Below, piece after piece: positions 9,272 through 19,431 of a stretch of 64,000 nt of DNA (position 1 is the first letter of the stretch; each line of letters begins with the position of its first letter). A model generated the notes under the pieces. It saw only the letters and a program-made list of their open reading frames with translations. It had not been told where the DNA came from and did not search any database. Source of the DNA: Erwinia sp. E_sp_B01_1 (lineage in GTDB: Bacteria; Pseudomonadota; Gammaproteobacteria; Enterobacterales; Enterobacteriaceae); contig NZ_CP142208.1 of assembly GCF_036865545.1 (NCBI RefSeq), positions 2,046,001-2,110,000 of the forward strand, read 5' to 3'. The position numbers and the translations under genes were made by a program.

Positions 9272-9865
9272 TTAACGTGGCTCTGGCAGCATACGGTTCA
9301 TCTCCTGCCACGCGTTCACCAGCGGTGTGCTGTCACGGGAGATTTTGCTTTGCAGACTGGCACCAAGCCACAGCATATAAAGATTTTGTGCACAGGCATG
9401 AGGGGTATTTTCAAGCTTCAGCGACCCCTGTTGCACAGCGCGTTCCAGTGCGGATGTCAGCGTGGCGATCAACGCCTTAGAACCGGCATCCAGAGCGATG
9501 CGCATAGGTTCGGAGAGATCGCAAACTTCAGCAGACAACTTCACTGACAGACAACCGGCGAATGAGCTTTCCTGACAGAAAGTATTCAACGATTGCTGAT
9601 AATAGTCGAGGACACGTTGACGCTGATTGCCCTGATGATCGCCAAGCCAGTGACTGAAGCGTTGGTGATAAACGGCAAAATAACGTTCAAGCATCGCTAC
9701 TCCAAACGCCTCTTTCGAAGGGAAGTAGTGGTAAAACGACCCTTTAGGCACCTCTGCTACTTTCAGCAGTTCGATCAATCCCATACCGTTAAAGCCGCGC
9801 TGGATGCACAGCTCTTCTCCGGTAAGCAGGATATGTTCTCTGGTATCAAAGCGGGGTGTTTTCAT
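9272..9865 (-). CDS. nemR: Redox-sensing TetR-family repressor NemR
   Basis: The 197-residue TetR-type repressor has an N-terminal helix-turn-helix ending in KGSFYHYFPSKEAF. It shares the cysteine-containing stretch FCQESSFAGCLSVKLSAEVC with E. coli NemR, where cysteine oxidation by hypochlorite or electrophiles releases DNA. I start at MKTPRFDTREH because it matches the family N terminus and leaves the 24-bp operator outside the gene. An upstream in-frame alternative would include the operator. It represses its own operon with nemA. Confidence 0.93.
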   Translation of the reverse strand: MKTPRFDTREHILLTGEELCIQRGFNGMGLIELLKVAEVPKGSFYHYFPSKEAFGVAMLERYFAVYHQRFSHWLGDHQGNQRQRVLDYYQQSLNTFCQESSFAGCLSVKLSAEVCDLSEPMRIALDAGSKALIATLTSALERAVQQGSLKLENTPHACAQNLYMLWLGASLQSKISRDSTPLVNAWQEMNRMLPEPR

Positions 9866-9875
9866 ACCGGGTACA

Positions 9876-9899
9876 GTACCAGACCGATCGGTCTGGTAC
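9876..9899 (-). promoter_or_regulatory. NemR operator
   Basis: A perfect 24-bp palindrome has the half-site GTACCAGACCGA followed by its complement, just upstream of nemR. The core AGACCGATCGGTCT matches the known E. coli NemR box. It sits between the eptA stop codon and the nemR start. Confidence 0.9.
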
Positions 9900-9911
9900 A
9901 AATCTCATGGC

Positions 9912-11543
9912 TCAGGTCTGGCACGATTTGATCATATCCAGCGCGGGTTGATACTCACTGGTCTGCACATTCATCATTCCCAGCAGGGTATGGAAAATAT
10001 TGTCCTGCGAGACTGACTGGGTTTTTGCCGCAGTATGCATACAGCCCTGATTTATCCCAAAAGTGCTGGCATAATCCGGCGACATCCACAGCAACAGGGG
10101 GATGTGCGTCTGCTGAGTGGGCGCGAACAGATAAGGGGCACCGTGCAGATACATGCCATGTTCACCCAATGACTCTCCATGATCGGAAAGGTAAACAAGT
10201 GCAACATTGAATTTACCGCTCCAGGATTTCAGCAGGCTGATGGTGTCGTGCACCATAGAATCGGTATAGAGAATCGAGTTGTCATAGGTGTTCACCAGCG
10301 CCTGATGATCGCAGTCCTGGATCTGGTTGCTGTCACAGGTCGGCGTGAACTTACGCTCTTCAGCAGGATAGCGCAGATAGTAAGCCGGGCCATGACTGCC
10401 CATCTGATGCAACACAATCACCGTATCGTCTTTCACACTGTCGATGTAATTATTCAGGCGATGCAGTAAAACATCATCCAGGCAGTAGTCACTTCTGCAC
10501 AGTTCGCTGACTTTCCATTTAGTCATGTCCGTGTGTGGCACGCGGTCGCAGGCGCCTTTACAGCCGCCGTCGTTCTCACGCCACAGCACATTCACGCCGG
10601 CATGCGCCATGACATCCAGAACGCCTTCCTGGTGATGCGCGAGGTTGGCGTCATAATGCGTTCGGGGCATATTAGAGAACATGCAGGGTACCGAAATGGC
10701 CGTCTCTGTTCCGCAGGAAGTGGCATTCGGATAATAGATGACGTTATCCGTTTTCAGCCGGGGGTTGGTTTCTCTGGCGTAACCGCCCAGGGAAAAGTCC
10801 TCTGCCCGGCCCGTCTCTCCCAGCACAAATATCACCAGCGTTTTCTTTTTCTCTGCGCTGATTAGTGGCCCTTTATGGGCGTCCAGCCCAATTTTTACCA
10901 GAGTCTGATCGCCGGCAAACCAGCGACTATCTGCATAGTGGCCCACGCCGCTGACCACGTTGGCCGGAGTGATCATCTTGACCAGACCCTTATTGTTACG
11001 CACCAGCGAGGCATAATCTTTATAAAATAACGCGGCAACCAGCAGGATAATGACCACAGCGGCCAGCGCTGTTACCACACGTCGGGCAATATTCATCCAC
11101 CAGGGACGATTAGTGTTGATTTTGACTACAGCAATAATAATGGCAGGAATTACCCCCGCTACTGTCATCCACAGCAGATAATGCAGGCTGAACAGGGAGG
11201 TGGCTTCCTGAGCATCGGTTTCGAACACGTTCTGGATCATGTTGGTGTCGATAACGGTGCCAAAGCTGTAAATAAAATAGTTTGCCGCCACGCTGATAAG
11301 CAGCAAAATGATTAGCAGCGGTTTACGAATCCACGGCAGGGCGAAGAGATTAAACAGGAATAAAAAAGCACTGAACAGCACAACAGGCAGCGTTGCAGCA
11401 AACAGAGTATCCCGGAACGAAGTATAGGGAATCGTCTCCCAGGCGCGCATTAAGAACACGGCATTCAGGATAAAGGTAAAGAAAAGCGCAGCGAAGATGT
11501 TAAAAGCGGGCTCGTTACAACGTAACTTTATCACAGGTTTCAT
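9912..11543 (-). CDS. eptA: Lipid A phosphoethanolamine transferase EptA/PmrC
   Basis: The 543-residue inner-membrane protein has five N-terminal membrane helices (to about residue 175) and a periplasmic sulfatase-like domain. Metal and catalytic residues are in GETGRAEDF (Glu243), CGTETAISVPCMF (Thr281, the phosphoenzyme site by comparison with EptA and MCR proteins) and SDHGESLGE. Paired cysteines typical of the family are present. It moves phosphoethanolamine from phosphatidylethanolamine to lipid A phosphates, lowering negative surface charge and polymyxin binding. In E. coli eptA lies elsewhere with basRS, so this is an insertion relative to that order. A PmrA-type box lies upstream. Confidence 0.93.
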   Translation of the reverse strand: MKPVIKLRCNEPAFNIFAALFFTFILNAVFLMRAWETIPYTSFRDTLFAATLPVVLFSAFLFLFNLFALPWIRKPLLIILLLISVAANYFIYSFGTVIDTNMIQNVFETDAQEATSLFSLHYLLWMTVAGVIPAIIIAVVKINTNRPWWMNIARRVVTALAAVVIILLVAALFYKDYASLVRNNKGLVKMITPANVVSGVGHYADSRWFAGDQTLVKIGLDAHKGPLISAEKKKTLVIFVLGETGRAEDFSLGGYARETNPRLKTDNVIYYPNATSCGTETAISVPCMFSNMPRTHYDANLAHHQEGVLDVMAHAGVNVLWRENDGGCKGACDRVPHTDMTKWKVSELCRSDYCLDDVLLHRLNNYIDSVKDDTVIVLHQMGSHGPAYYLRYPAEERKFTPTCDSNQIQDCDHQALVNTYDNSILYTDSMVHDTISLLKSWSGKFNVALVYLSDHGESLGEHGMYLHGAPYLFAPTQQTHIPLLLWMSPDYASTFGINQGCMHTAAKTQSVSQDNIFHTLLGMMNVQTSEYQPALDMIKSCQT

Positions 11544-11599
11544 GGCTGACCATTAATGAATAATTCAGCGTTCAGGATAGCGAGACAACCTTAGTGAAA

Positions 11600-11616
11600 C
11601 CTTAACCTCTCCTCAA
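11600..11616 (-). promoter_or_regulatory. Candidate PmrA (BasR) box for eptA
   Basis: Read on the minus strand, GTTGAG-GAGAG-GTTAAG fits the direct-repeat pattern YTTAAK-N5-YTTAAK of PmrA boxes with two or three mismatches. It ends 57 bp before the eptA start, a plausible activator position. Motif-based inference only. Confidence 0.5.
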
Positions 11617-11768
11617 CATTACGAAATGAAGTTCTGCTCATATTTAACTAAAAGTTTCGACAGTTACAGCGCCAGTACCGGAAAGGATGAGCAAATATTG
11701 CCCAACAGACTTGCGGGCAGCCAATAACCGATCTTCAATAGAGTACAGATATTCCATCAGGAGGGGCG

Positions 11769-12008
11769 GTGGCAGAACAACTTGAGTTTTTCCCGGTGCC
11801 CAGTCCCTGTAAAGGGATCTGTCAGGCAGATGAACGGGGATATTGTCGCGGCTGTATGCGAAGCCGTGACGAACGCTTTAACTGGATGAAATTTACCGAT
11901 GCGCAAAAGCGGGAGGTTATCCGCCTTTGTCACCGGCGTTTTCTTCGCCTGCAACGGGCCAGCAAAGCCGATATTCCCGACGAGCCAGAGCAACCTGAAT
12001 TGTTCTGA
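11769..12008 (+). CDS. ydhL: DUF1289 small cysteine-rich protein YdhL
   Basis: The 79-residue protein begins with GTG (MAEQLEFFPVPSPC), as its E. coli relative does, with a strong ribosome site (CAGGAGG). Four cysteines in C-x3-C-x7-CRGCMRS spacing suggest a small metal- or cluster-binding fold typical of DUF1289. The function is unknown. In E. coli ydhF lies between ydhL and sodC; here sodC follows after 125 bp. Confidence 0.92.
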   Translation: MAEQLEFFPVPSPCKGICQADERGYCRGCMRSRDERFNWMKFTDAQKREVIRLCHRRFLRLQRASKADIPDEPEQPELF

Positions 12009-12133
12009 AGCGGGTACGCTTCCGGCCAGGCTTTACCGTAAAGATGCGTCAGCCAGCGCATTTTTTCAGGCATTTTTCCCGAAACTGACCAGACTTAAGG
12101 CTCTACTCTGGGAAGAATAATGAAGGAGAGTGT

Positions 12134-12652
12134 ATGAAACGCTTAACCGTACTGGTGCTGTTACTGGCCGCAGGGGGCATCGCTCATGCAGCCAGTGAAA
12201 AGGTTGAAATGAAGCTGGCTACACCTCAAGGGGCTGGTCAGAGTCTGGGCATGATAACCCTTGAAGAAACGCCCTATGGCGTAACCTTTACCCCCGATTT
12301 GAAATCCCTTCCTGCTGGCATTCATGGTTTTCATGTGCACGCTAATGGCAGTTGTGAACCTCAAACCAAAGAGGGTAAAGTCGTGCCGGCTGGCGCTGCG
12401 GGAGGCCATCTGGATCCGGACAAGACCGGCAAGCATCTGGGGCCCTGGCAGAACGGGCATCTCGGTGATTTGCCAGCATTATTTGTCACTGATGACGGCA
12501 TGGCAACCTATCCCGTGCTGGCACCGCGAATCAAAAAGCTGTCAGAAATTAAAGGCAAAGCGCTGATGATTCATGTCGGCGGCGACAACCATTCCGACAG
12601 CCCTTCACCGCTGGGCGGCGGGGGCGATCGGTTTGCCTGCGGCGTAATCTGA
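12134..12652 (+). CDS. sodC: Periplasmic Cu/Zn superoxide dismutase
   Basis: The 172-residue precursor has a clear signal peptide ([19 protein letters not shown]). Copper and zinc ligands are in [25 protein letters not shown] and [11 protein letters not shown], and the disulfide cysteines GSCEP and FACGVI are present. It dismutates periplasmic superoxide. It is followed, convergently, by ydhK within 6 bp. It is the only SOD gene in the window; the iron enzyme gene sodB is not at its usual place beside mepH. Confidence 0.97.
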   Translation: MKRLTVLVLLLAAGGIAHAASEKVEMKLATPQGAGQSLGMITLEETPYGVTFTPDLKSLPAGIHGFHVHANGSCEPQTKEGKVVPAGAAGGHLDPDKTGKHLGPWQNGHLGDLPALFVTDDGMATYPVLAPRIKKLSEIKGKALMIHVGGDNHSDSPSPLGGGGDRFACGVI

Positions 12653-12657
12653 CGGGG

Positions 12658-14679
12658 TCAGGCGCTGACGGAGCGAGCTTCTTCCGGCAGCGCCTGCTGA
12701 AGTTGTGACAACGAACAAAACAGTCGCCAGATAATCCCGGCCAGCTCTGTTTCCTGCCCGCGGCCTTCCGCTGCGAGCGAGGTCACCATCTCCTGTAATT
12801 CATCCAGCGTTTCAGTCAGTGAACCCTGGTGTATTCCGCGCTCGCTGATAATCCGGTGCAGATCCCGCAGCGTGGCATCCCGCATTCCAGCCAGCGTGGC
12901 AGAATCGGTGTGCCATTCCCGAAGCTGCCAGACAATATGTGAACAGTTCAGCAGCACAACTCCCCAGCGTAACAACCACAGTCGGGCCCGATCGTCACTA
13001 CTGCTATTTAACTGATTTACCCGGTGATAAATCAGCGATTCAAAGCTGCTCTGGCTGAGATGTGGGTGGCGGCTCAATTGATCAAGAAATTCCCGCCGCA
13101 GCGCCCGGATATGCCTGCGACCCCGGCGTTTATCAGAACCCGGGCGCAGGATCTGGAAAGCCAGCCACGCCAGCATCACGCCACAGACTTTGGCCAGATT
13201 ATCATTCAGAAAGGTTTGGTAGTCATAAGTGGGAGGATTGGTCACCGCCAGAAAAGAGCCGCCGAAGACAATCAGCTGCGCCCAGAGGCTGGCCCGCTTT
13301 TTCTGTTGCAGTTTGAAAAGTTGCAGTGTGATAAGCAACGGGAACAGGAAAATCAAAAACTGCCACAGCACGCTGACCTGCACCATCAGGCCAAATTTAA
13401 TGATAAAGCTGAAAACTGACAGCAGCACGAGGGTCTTCAGCAGCAGTGAAACGCTGCTGGTGGGAGAGGGAACCGACGAGTAAAGCACGCAGCTGATTGC
13501 CGCCAGCGTGATTGCCGCTTCGCCGGAATCCCACTGCGTGGTGATAGTGAACGCGCAGCCCAGCATAATAACGACGAAGGTGCGTAGGGCGCTCCAGCTG
13601 GCCTCAGTACTGTCCGCATGGCGGGCAAGAGCAGGCACTCTGGGAGGAGAAAGGCTGGTATCAGCGTCAGCACGTTCAAACAGGCGCAGCCAGCGGCTGA
13701 TATTCAGATAAAGCCAGCAAAAATAGCGTAACCGGTGCCAGAAAGCCTGATGCCGGAAATCGGTTTTATCCTGAGGAGCCGCCGCGCTGAGGATCTGCGC
13801 CAGCCGGTATTTATTACAGTCACTTTTGGCCAGCTCGCTCAGTAACGCCTGCAGGGTGCTGAACAGTACCTCGGGCGGATTGGGCCAGTTGAGCAGCATC
13901 CGACGCAGGCTTGAGATAACGCTGGTCAGCCGAAGCTGCTGGTGCAGCACATAATTGAGCAGGTTGTTCTGACGACGGAAACGATAGTGGCTCCAGAATG
14001 CCTGGATGCGCAGCAGGTTCATGGTCAGAATCTGGCTGATGACGCTCTCATGTGCGCTGCGTACGTTGTCTGTGGTTTCACGCTGGAGCAACAGACTGGC
14101 GTGCTCAAGCAACCGCGTATGCATCTCTTTTAACGAGGTGATCAGCGTGTCGCCATCGGAGGTACTGGGCAGGATCATCATCATCAGACCGCCACACAGG
14201 ATCCCGGAGATCACCTCGCAGACTCTGGCCTGCGTAATGTCCCACAGCTCGTTGATGTCGGTGATGTTAACTGAGGTAAAAGCAATGATGGCGGCGGTAT
14301 ACCCAGCCAGAGAGAAAGCGTAAGCGACATTATTTTGATAATGGTTGGCGACCCAGGTGCAAAGCGCCAGCCACGCAGACATAGCCAGCGCAAACAGCCA
14401 GGGTTCGTTAAGCGTGTGGCCGGCAATGAGCAGGGCAGCGCTGGCGCCCAGCAGACTGCCGGCGATGCGCCCTAAACTTTTACTGATGACGCCACCCACG
14501 GTAGGAAAACTCACTACCGCTGCGGAGGTCATTGCCCAGTAAGGCTCATCGAGTTGCAGACCATAAGCGATGCTCAGAGCCAGGCACATAGCGATGCTGT
14601 TGCGTAAGGCATAACGCCACTGTGCACCCGTGGCTTTTATCCAGGGCAGGTTCTGCCACTCCAGCCAGCGCAGGTTCAT
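12658..14679 (-). CDS. ydhK: FUSC-family inner-membrane efflux component YdhK
   Basis: The 673-residue protein has two clusters of membrane segments (about residues 25-170 and 365-500), the layout of aromatic-acid-exporter (AaeB/FUSC) proteins. It is collinear with E. coli YdhK (670 residues). It is the last gene of a three-gene minus-strand operon with ydhJ (4-bp overlap) and ydhI, a DUF1656/HlyD/FUSC set resembling aaeXAB. It probably exports small aromatic or amphipathic compounds; substrates are unknown. Confidence 0.92.
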   Translation of the reverse strand: MNLRWLEWQNLPWIKATGAQWRYALRNSIAMCLALSIAYGLQLDEPYWAMTSAAVVSFPTVGGVISKSLGRIAGSLLGASAALLIAGHTLNEPWLFALAMSAWLALCTWVANHYQNNVAYAFSLAGYTAAIIAFTSVNITDINELWDITQARVCEVISGILCGGLMMMILPSTSDGDTLITSLKEMHTRLLEHASLLLQRETTDNVRSAHESVISQILTMNLLRIQAFWSHYRFRRQNNLLNYVLHQQLRLTSVISSLRRMLLNWPNPPEVLFSTLQALLSELAKSDCNKYRLAQILSAAAPQDKTDFRHQAFWHRLRYFCWLYLNISRWLRLFERADADTSLSPPRVPALARHADSTEASWSALRTFVVIMLGCAFTITTQWDSGEAAITLAAISCVLYSSVPSPTSSVSLLLKTLVLLSVFSFIIKFGLMVQVSVLWQFLIFLFPLLITLQLFKLQQKKRASLWAQLIVFGGSFLAVTNPPTYDYQTFLNDNLAKVCGVMLAWLAFQILRPGSDKRRGRRHIRALRREFLDQLSRHPHLSQSSFESLIYHRVNQLNSSSDDRARLWLLRWGVVLLNCSHIVWQLREWHTDSATLAGMRDATLRDLHRIISERGIHQGSLTETLDELQEMVTSLAAEGRGQETELAGIIWRLFCSLSQLQQALPEEARSVSA

Positions 14680-15533
14680 GGCTGGATGGACAGGGTGCAG
14701 GTTGTCCCGGCTACCAGCGACAGATCGTCCGGCACGCCGGTCAGGCGAATACGCACCGGCACCCGCTGAGCAAGGCGAACCCAGGGCACATTAGGTTTGA
14801 TATCCGGCACCAGGCCGCTGTCGGTTTCCACGCTCTGGTCATAGATCGCCCGGCCAATGCTCTCCACTTCGCCATGAAGTTCACGATTATCACTGTAAAG
14901 CCGGATGGAAGCTTTATAGCCCGGACGAATATGACGCAGCTTGGTCTCCTCAAAATAGCCCATGACATAAAATGAATGGCTGTCGACCAGGGCGAAGAGG
15001 GGCGTGCCGCTGGTAGCGTAATTGCCCGGCCGCACCTCAAGATTACTTATCCAGCCATCAACAGGGGCGGTGATTTTCGTCTGGGAGAGATTCCATCGGG
15101 CCTGGTCCAGCCCGGCCTGGGCTGCTTTTTCTGCCGCTTCCATCGCTTTGGCGCTGAGGTTTGCCGCATCCAGATCTTCTGCAGAAATCACATTCCGTGG
15201 CAGACTCTGGCGACGGTGTGCCTCATGCTGTGCTTTCAACAGGTCCGACTGGGCTTTGGCGAGTTGAGCCCCGGCATTAAGCACGGCAATCCGGAAAGGC
15301 TCATCATCCAGCACCAGTAATGGTGTGCCTTTAGTCACAAACTGATTATCCCTGATCGGCAGTTGCTCAATGCGGCCAGAAACCTGCGGCGTAATACTGA
15401 CCAGTTCGGCGCGGACTTTGCCATCGCGCGTCCAGGGAGACTGCATATAGTAATTCCACAGCCACCAGCCGGCAGCCAGGGCAGCAGCAAAGAAAATCAC
15501 CGTAGAGAAGTATTTTAACGTGCTGAATTTCAT
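14676..15533 (-). CDS. ydhJ: HlyD-family membrane fusion protein YdhJ
   Basis: The 285-residue protein has an N-terminal membrane anchor ([17 protein letters not shown]) and then the lipoyl/barrel-sandwich halves around a coiled coil ([17 protein letters not shown]). This is the periplasmic adaptor layout. I start at MKFSTLKYF, which gives the exact E. coli length; the in-frame extension upstream overlaps ydhI. It partners YdhK, whose start overlaps its stop. Confidence 0.93.
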   Translation of the reverse strand: MKFSTLKYFSTVIFFAAALAAGWWLWNYYMQSPWTRDGKVRAELVSITPQVSGRIEQLPIRDNQFVTKGTPLLVLDDEPFRIAVLNAGAQLAKAQSDLLKAQHEAHRRQSLPRNVISAEDLDAANLSAKAMEAAEKAAQAGLDQARWNLSQTKITAPVDGWISNLEVRPGNYATSGTPLFALVDSHSFYVMGYFEETKLRHIRPGYKASIRLYSDNRELHGEVESIGRAIYDQSVETDSGLVPDIKPNVPWVRLAQRVPVRIRLTGVPDDLSLVAGTTCTLSIQP

Positions 15534-15537
15534 CTGA

Positions 15538-15774
15538 TCACCAGGAGATAAGAAGCCACAGCGAACCGCTGACGCAAAGAATAAACAGCGAGAGATCCAG
15601 CAACGTCGGATGCCAGATCTCACCGGAGTAGATCCAACCGCGCAGCAGCGGATGGAGCAGAAGCCAGATGAAGAATCCCAACATGACGGCTTTGAACAGT
15701 GGGGGGAAGTAGACCGAGGCACCAAAAACCAGGTCGGTTAGCGGGGCGGATGAAGAAAAAAGTGTGTTATCCAC
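15538..15774 (-). CDS. ydhI: DUF1656 small membrane protein YdhI
   Basis: The 78-residue protein has two hydrophobic segments ([18 protein letters not shown] and [18 protein letters not shown]), typical of the AaeX-like DUF1656 subunit that accompanies HlyD/FUSC pairs. The start is GTG with AAGGA upstream. It is the first gene of the ydhIJK operon and is divergent from slyA, as in E. coli. Role in export is inferred from conserved gene association. Confidence 0.9.
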   Translation of the reverse strand: MDNTLFSSSAPLTDLVFGASVYFPPLFKAVMLGFFIWLLLHPLLRGWIYSGEIWHPTLLDLSLFILCVSGSLWLLISW

Positions 15775-15879
15775 GGGAAAAATCCTTGTTACCGGGCTGG
15801 GCGAACAACAGGTTTCGTGACGGATGATTTGTATTTTGTCCTGTATACTCGCAGAATACCCTGGAATGAGGCATAATAG

Positions 15880-15891
15880 CTAGCAAGCTAA
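15880..15891. promoter_or_regulatory. SlyA operator upstream of slyA
   Basis: CTAGCAAGCTAA matches the high-affinity SlyA site TTAGCAAGCTAA in 11 of 12 positions. It lies 17 bp before the slyA start in the ydhI-slyA divergent region, consistent with the autorepression described for SlyA. Confidence 0.75.
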
Positions 15892-15907
15892 TTATAAGGA
15901 GATGAAA

Positions 15908-16345
15908 TTGGATACCCCATTAGGAACGGACCTCGCAAGATTAGTGCGGATTTGGCGCTCTTTGATTGACCAACGCCTTAAGCCGCTGGAGCTGACTCAG
16001 ACTCACTGGGTCACCCTCCACAACATTCATCAGTTGCCGCCTGAACAGTCGCAGATTCAGCTGGCCAAAGCGATCGGCATTGAGCAACCTTCTCTGGTGC
16101 GAACGCTGGATCAGCTGGAAGAGAAGGGGTTAATCACCCGCACGACCTGTGCCAGCGATCGCCGTGCAAAACGGATCAAGCTTACTGAGGAAGCCGCGCC
16201 CGTGATTACCCAGGTTGAGCATGTTATCGATGCCACGCGGGATGATATCCTGTCAGGTATCTCTCAAAGTGAAATCGACAAGCTGGTGACCCTCATCGCC
16301 CGGCTGGAAAAAAATATCCTGGAACTTCAGCATCGCGACGAATAA
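15908..16345 (+). CDS. slyA: MarR-family transcriptional regulator SlyA
   Basis: The 145-residue winged-helix regulator is nearly identical to SlyA through ETLTHW-like [16 protein letters not shown] and the recognition region [16 protein letters not shown] choose the TTG at 15908 because AAGGAG at 15894-15899 is then about 8 bases away. The ATG at 15902 would leave almost no spacing, and E. coli slyA also uses TTG. SlyA counters H-NS silencing of virulence and envelope genes as a dimer and responds to small aromatic anions. It is divergent from ydhIJK. Confidence 0.93.
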   Translation: MDTPLGTDLARLVRIWRSLIDQRLKPLELTQTHWVTLHNIHQLPPEQSQIQLAKAIGIEQPSLVRTLDQLEEKGLITRTTCASDRRAKRIKLTEEAAPVITQVEHVIDATRDDILSGISQSEIDKLVTLIARLEKNILELQHRDE

Positions 16346-16371
16346 AAAAACCGGCTTTCGCCGGTTTTTTT
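16344..16371. terminator. Bidirectional terminator between slyA and slyB
   Basis: AAAAAAACCGGC pairs with GCCGGTTTTTTT around a 4-nt loop. The A and T runs make it usable by both converging genes; it overlaps the slyA stop codon. Confidence 0.9.
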
Positions 16372-16377
16372 GCTCAG

Positions 16378-16845
16378 TTAACGGGGTGAAACGGTGACCT
16401 GGCTACCATTGGAGGCCATGGTCACACGCTGTCCAACCGCGTAGCGGCTGGCGGCCTGCTTCTGCACCACCATAATGGTGTTGCCGTCATCTTTACGAAT
16501 CTCCAGCTCAACGCCCTGAGTTTTATTCATCGAGCCCTGAACGCCCTGACCCGCAACGCCGCCCGCTACTGCACCTGCTGCTGTTGCCAGACTGCGGCCT
16601 GTTCCTCCGCCGAGCGTATTCCCCAGGAAACCACCCAGCACCGCACCGCCAATCGCTCCGATCACATTGCTATCATCGCCGCCCTGAATCTGCACCGGAC
16701 GCACTGAAACCAGCGTACCGTACGTCACGTTCTGAACCTGCTTGGCTTCAGAAGCACTGTATACGTCACCGGAAAGCGTGTCAGTGTTAGAGCATCCTGC
16801 CAAAGTCACGCCGGTCAGTGCCACGATTAATAAACGCTTTATCAT
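16378..16845 (-). CDS. slyB: Outer-membrane lipoprotein SlyB (Pcp family)
   Basis: The 155-residue product has a lipoprotein signal ending in the lipobox LAGC (MIKRLLIVALTGVTLAGC). A glycine-zipper segment follows (GAIGGAVLGGFLGNTLGGG and GAVAGGVAGQGVQG, about residues 63-105). I start at the ATG at 16845, with AAGGAG 8 bases upstream, giving the E. coli length; a TTG two codons earlier is less likely. SlyB stabilises outer-membrane protein assemblies and belongs to the PhoP regulon in relatives. I find only a weak PhoP-like GGTTTA about 120 bp upstream. Confidence 0.95.
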   Translation of the reverse strand: MIKRLLIVALTGVTLAGCSNTDTLSGDVYSASEAKQVQNVTYGTLVSVRPVQIQGGDDSNVIGAIGGAVLGGFLGNTLGGGTGRSLATAAGAVAGGVAGQGVQGSMNKTQGVELEIRKDDGNTIMVVQKQAASRYAVGQRVTMASNGSQVTVSPR

Positions 16846-17121
16846 CGTCAAAACTCCTTAGTTATCCAGGTGCTGCAGAACGTAGTGCAGCGATCAATAG
16901 GGTAATTATATGGCACAAGCCGTATTAATGGGGAAAAAACTGTTACCCACAGCGTAGTGCAACATAAATAAACCAGGAATCAATCAGCCGGTAAATTGAG
17001 CAAACAGACTCAGAAAACTCTGCCTGTAGCAAAATTTGAATAGTTAATCATAGAATTGATGGGGTAATTTTGCGACGCTGTAGAACGGAACTCAGGCACA
17101 CCCACAGCGAAAGGCAAAACC

Positions 17122-18248
17122 ATGAAATCAGGACGGTATATTGGCGTTATGTCCGGCACCAGCCTGGATGGTGTTGATGTGGTGCTGGCCGCGATCGATG
17201 AACATATGGTGGCCCAGCAGGCCAGCTATTGTCATCCGATGCCAGCCTCCCTGCGCCAGGCTGTGCTGAACATTTGTCAGGGGCAGTCCCTGACGCTCTC
17301 AGAACTGGGGCAGATCGACACGCAGCTTGGGCGGCTGTTTGCCGAAGCCGTGCAAACGCTGATCCAACGACAGGGACTGGAAAAAGAGGATATCACCGCC
17401 ATTGGCTGCCACGGTCAGACTGTCTGGCATGAGCCTCAGGGCGATTTTCCTAACACCCTGCAGATAGGGGATAACAATCAGATTGTCGCGGCCACCGGTA
17501 TTACGGTGGTTGGGGATTTTCGCCGCCGTGATATGGCGCTGGGTGGACAGGGCGCGCCTCTTGTTCCGGCATTCCACCAGGCGATACTGATGCATCCTGA
17601 AGAGCGTCGCATGGTGCTGAATATCGGCGGCATTGCCAACCTGTCACTGCTTATCCCTGGTAAGCCGGTGGGGGGTATGACACGGGTCCGGGCAATATGC
17701 TGCTGGACGCCTGGATCTGGCGGCATCAGTCTAAGGGGTATGACAAGGATGGCCAATGGGCAAGCCAGGGCAGTGTGGTTTTACCCCTGCTGCAAAAGAT
17801 GCTTTCCGATCCCTGGTTCTCCCTGCCTGCACCTAAATCTACCGGTCGTGAATACTTTAATATGTCCTGGCTTGAGCAGCTGTTGTCACTTTTCCCGGGC
17901 CTGGCACCTCAGGATGTTCAGGCCACGCTGGTGGAACTCACGGCGACCACCATTGCCGAACAGGTCATGCTGAACGGCGGCTGTGAGCGGCTGTTAGCCT
18001 GCGGCGGCGGCAGCAGGAATCCGTTACTGATGGCCCGCCTGGCGGCTAAATTGCCCGGCACCGAAGTGGGCAGCACCGACGAGGCGGGGATCAGCGGCGA
18101 CGACATGGAAGCGCTGGCGTTTGCCTGGCTTGCCTGGCGCACGCTCTCGGGTCAGCCAGGGAATTTGCCTTCGGTCACCGGTGCAAAAGAAGCCTCGGTG
18201 CTGGGGGCCATTTATCCCGCCAATACGCGCCATTACCGCCAGTTGTAA
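17122..18248 (+). pseudogene. anmK: Anhydro-N-acetylmuramic acid kinase, frameshifted
   Basis: AnmK phosphorylates 1,6-anhydro-MurNAc during cell-wall recycling. The first frame (from ATG 17122) matches AnmK through [14 protein letters not shown], then loses similarity at a run of six G (17670-17675). The match resumes one frame over with [15 protein letters not shown] and continues to TAA at 18246-18248. One extra G (G7) would restore a protein of about 375 residues, the family length. The break lies directly before the DTGPGN motif that holds the catalytic Asp, so the unshifted product is inactive: 283 codons with a foreign tail. Both halves are otherwise well conserved, so the lesion is recent, a sequencing error, or bypassed by slippage. 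Confidence 0.9.
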
Positions 18249-18264
18249 CCACTCAGGAGAAAAA

Positions 18265-18576
18265 ATGAATCGTCTATTTTTACTCACCACGCTGGCCCTT
18301 TTATCGGGATGCAGCTATTTCCACCCCGCGCCAGAGCAGCAGAAAATGCTGCACTACACCTGTGGAACTATGCCGTTGACGGTAAGTCTTGATAATGCCC
18401 GTCAGGAGGTTAACCTTATTCTGGATGGTAACCCGCTGACGTTGAAACAGCAGGAAGCCGCTTCCGGAACGCGCTACAGCGACGGGAATTATGTTTTCTG
18501 GTCAAAAGGTGACGGGGCATTTATCGAGCGTAACGATAAAATTATTATCAATGACTGCCTGTTGGATCGCAGTTAA
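18265..18576 (+). CDS. mliC: Membrane-bound lysozyme inhibitor of c-type lysozyme MliC
   Basis: The 103-residue lipoprotein has a signal with lipobox LLSGC (MNRLFLLTTLALLSGC). The MliC/COG3895 domain (HYTCG...VNLILDGN...ASGTRYSDGNYVFWSKGD) follows, with two conserved cysteines forming the domain disulfide. It inhibits host c-type lysozyme at the outer membrane. It lies 16 bp after anmK, in the same order as E. coli ydhH-ydhA, and has an AGGAG ribosome site. Confidence 0.93.
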   Translation: MNRLFLLTTLALLSGCSYFHPAPEQQKMLHYTCGTMPLTVSLDNARQEVNLILDGNPLTLKQQEAASGTRYSDGNYVFWSKGDGAFIERNDKIIINDCLLDRS

Positions 18577-18639
18577 CCCGTTGAAACTCATCGGGGTGAG
18601 GCGCACAATGCCGCATCCCATTTCTGCAGAAACCTGAAA

Positions 18640-19296
18640 ATGAACGAGAACGATACCCTGCAGCACATTGCCCATCTGCGCCGTGAATATACTCGTGGCG
18701 GCCTGCGTCGTAACGATCTTCCTGAAGATCCTCTGTCGTTATTTGAACACTGGCTGGGTCAGGCAGTGGAGGCTCAGCTGCCCGATCCCACCGCAATGAG
18801 CGTAGCCACGGTGGATGAAAAGGGTCAGCCTTATCAGCGCATCGTACTGTTGAAGCATTTTGATCAGCGCGGCATGGTGTTTTACACCAACCTTGGCAGC
18901 CGCAAGGCCCATCATCTGGAGAACAATCCGCGTATCAGCCTGCTGTTCCCCTGGCATATGCTGGAGCGCCAGGTCATGGTGCTGGGCACGGTTGAAAAGC
19001 TGTCGGTAATTGAGGTGATGAAGTATTTCCACAGCCGCCCGCGTGAAAGTCAGATTGGTGCCTGGGTCTCAAAACAGTCCAGCCGTATCTCTGCCCGTGG
19101 CGTGCTGGAAGGCAAATTCCTTGAGCTGAAGCAGAAGTTTCTGCAGGGTGAAGTGCCCCTCCCCAGTTTCTGGGGCGGTTTCCGCATCAAAATCGACTCA
19201 ATGGAGTTCTGGCAGGGCGGTGAACACCGTCTTCATGACCGTTTTTTCTACCAGCGTGAAGAGTCTGGCTGGAAAATCGACCGTCTCGCCCCGTAA
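18640..19296 (+). CDS. pdxH: Pyridoxamine/pyridoxine 5'-phosphate oxidase
   Basis: The 218-residue FMN enzyme equals E. coli PdxH in length and matches it throughout, including [20 protein letters not shown] and the C-terminal signature [13 protein letters not shown]. It makes pyridoxal 5'-phosphate in the last step of de novo synthesis and salvage. pdxY, a pyridoxal kinase gene, is two genes downstream, so vitamin B6 genes flank tyrS as in E. coli. Confidence 0.98.
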   Translation: MNENDTLQHIAHLRREYTRGGLRRNDLPEDPLSLFEHWLGQAVEAQLPDPTAMSVATVDEKGQPYQRIVLLKHFDQRGMVFYTNLGSRKAHHLENNPRISLLFPWHMLERQVMVLGTVEKLSVIEVMKYFHSRPRESQIGAWVSKQSSRISARGVLEGKFLELKQKFLQGEVPLPSFWGGFRIKIDSMEFWQGGEHRLHDRFFYQREESGWKIDRLAP

Positions 19297-19431
19297 TCCA
19301 CGAAATAATCCCGTTAAGCGCTGGCACAGAGTGCGCCAGCGCTTTATTCTATATGCCTTATTTTTTTCTTCCGCAAGTAGCGGAAAGCTGTGTACCAGCC
19401 AAGGTGCAGACTTTTTTACATGGAGTCACAG

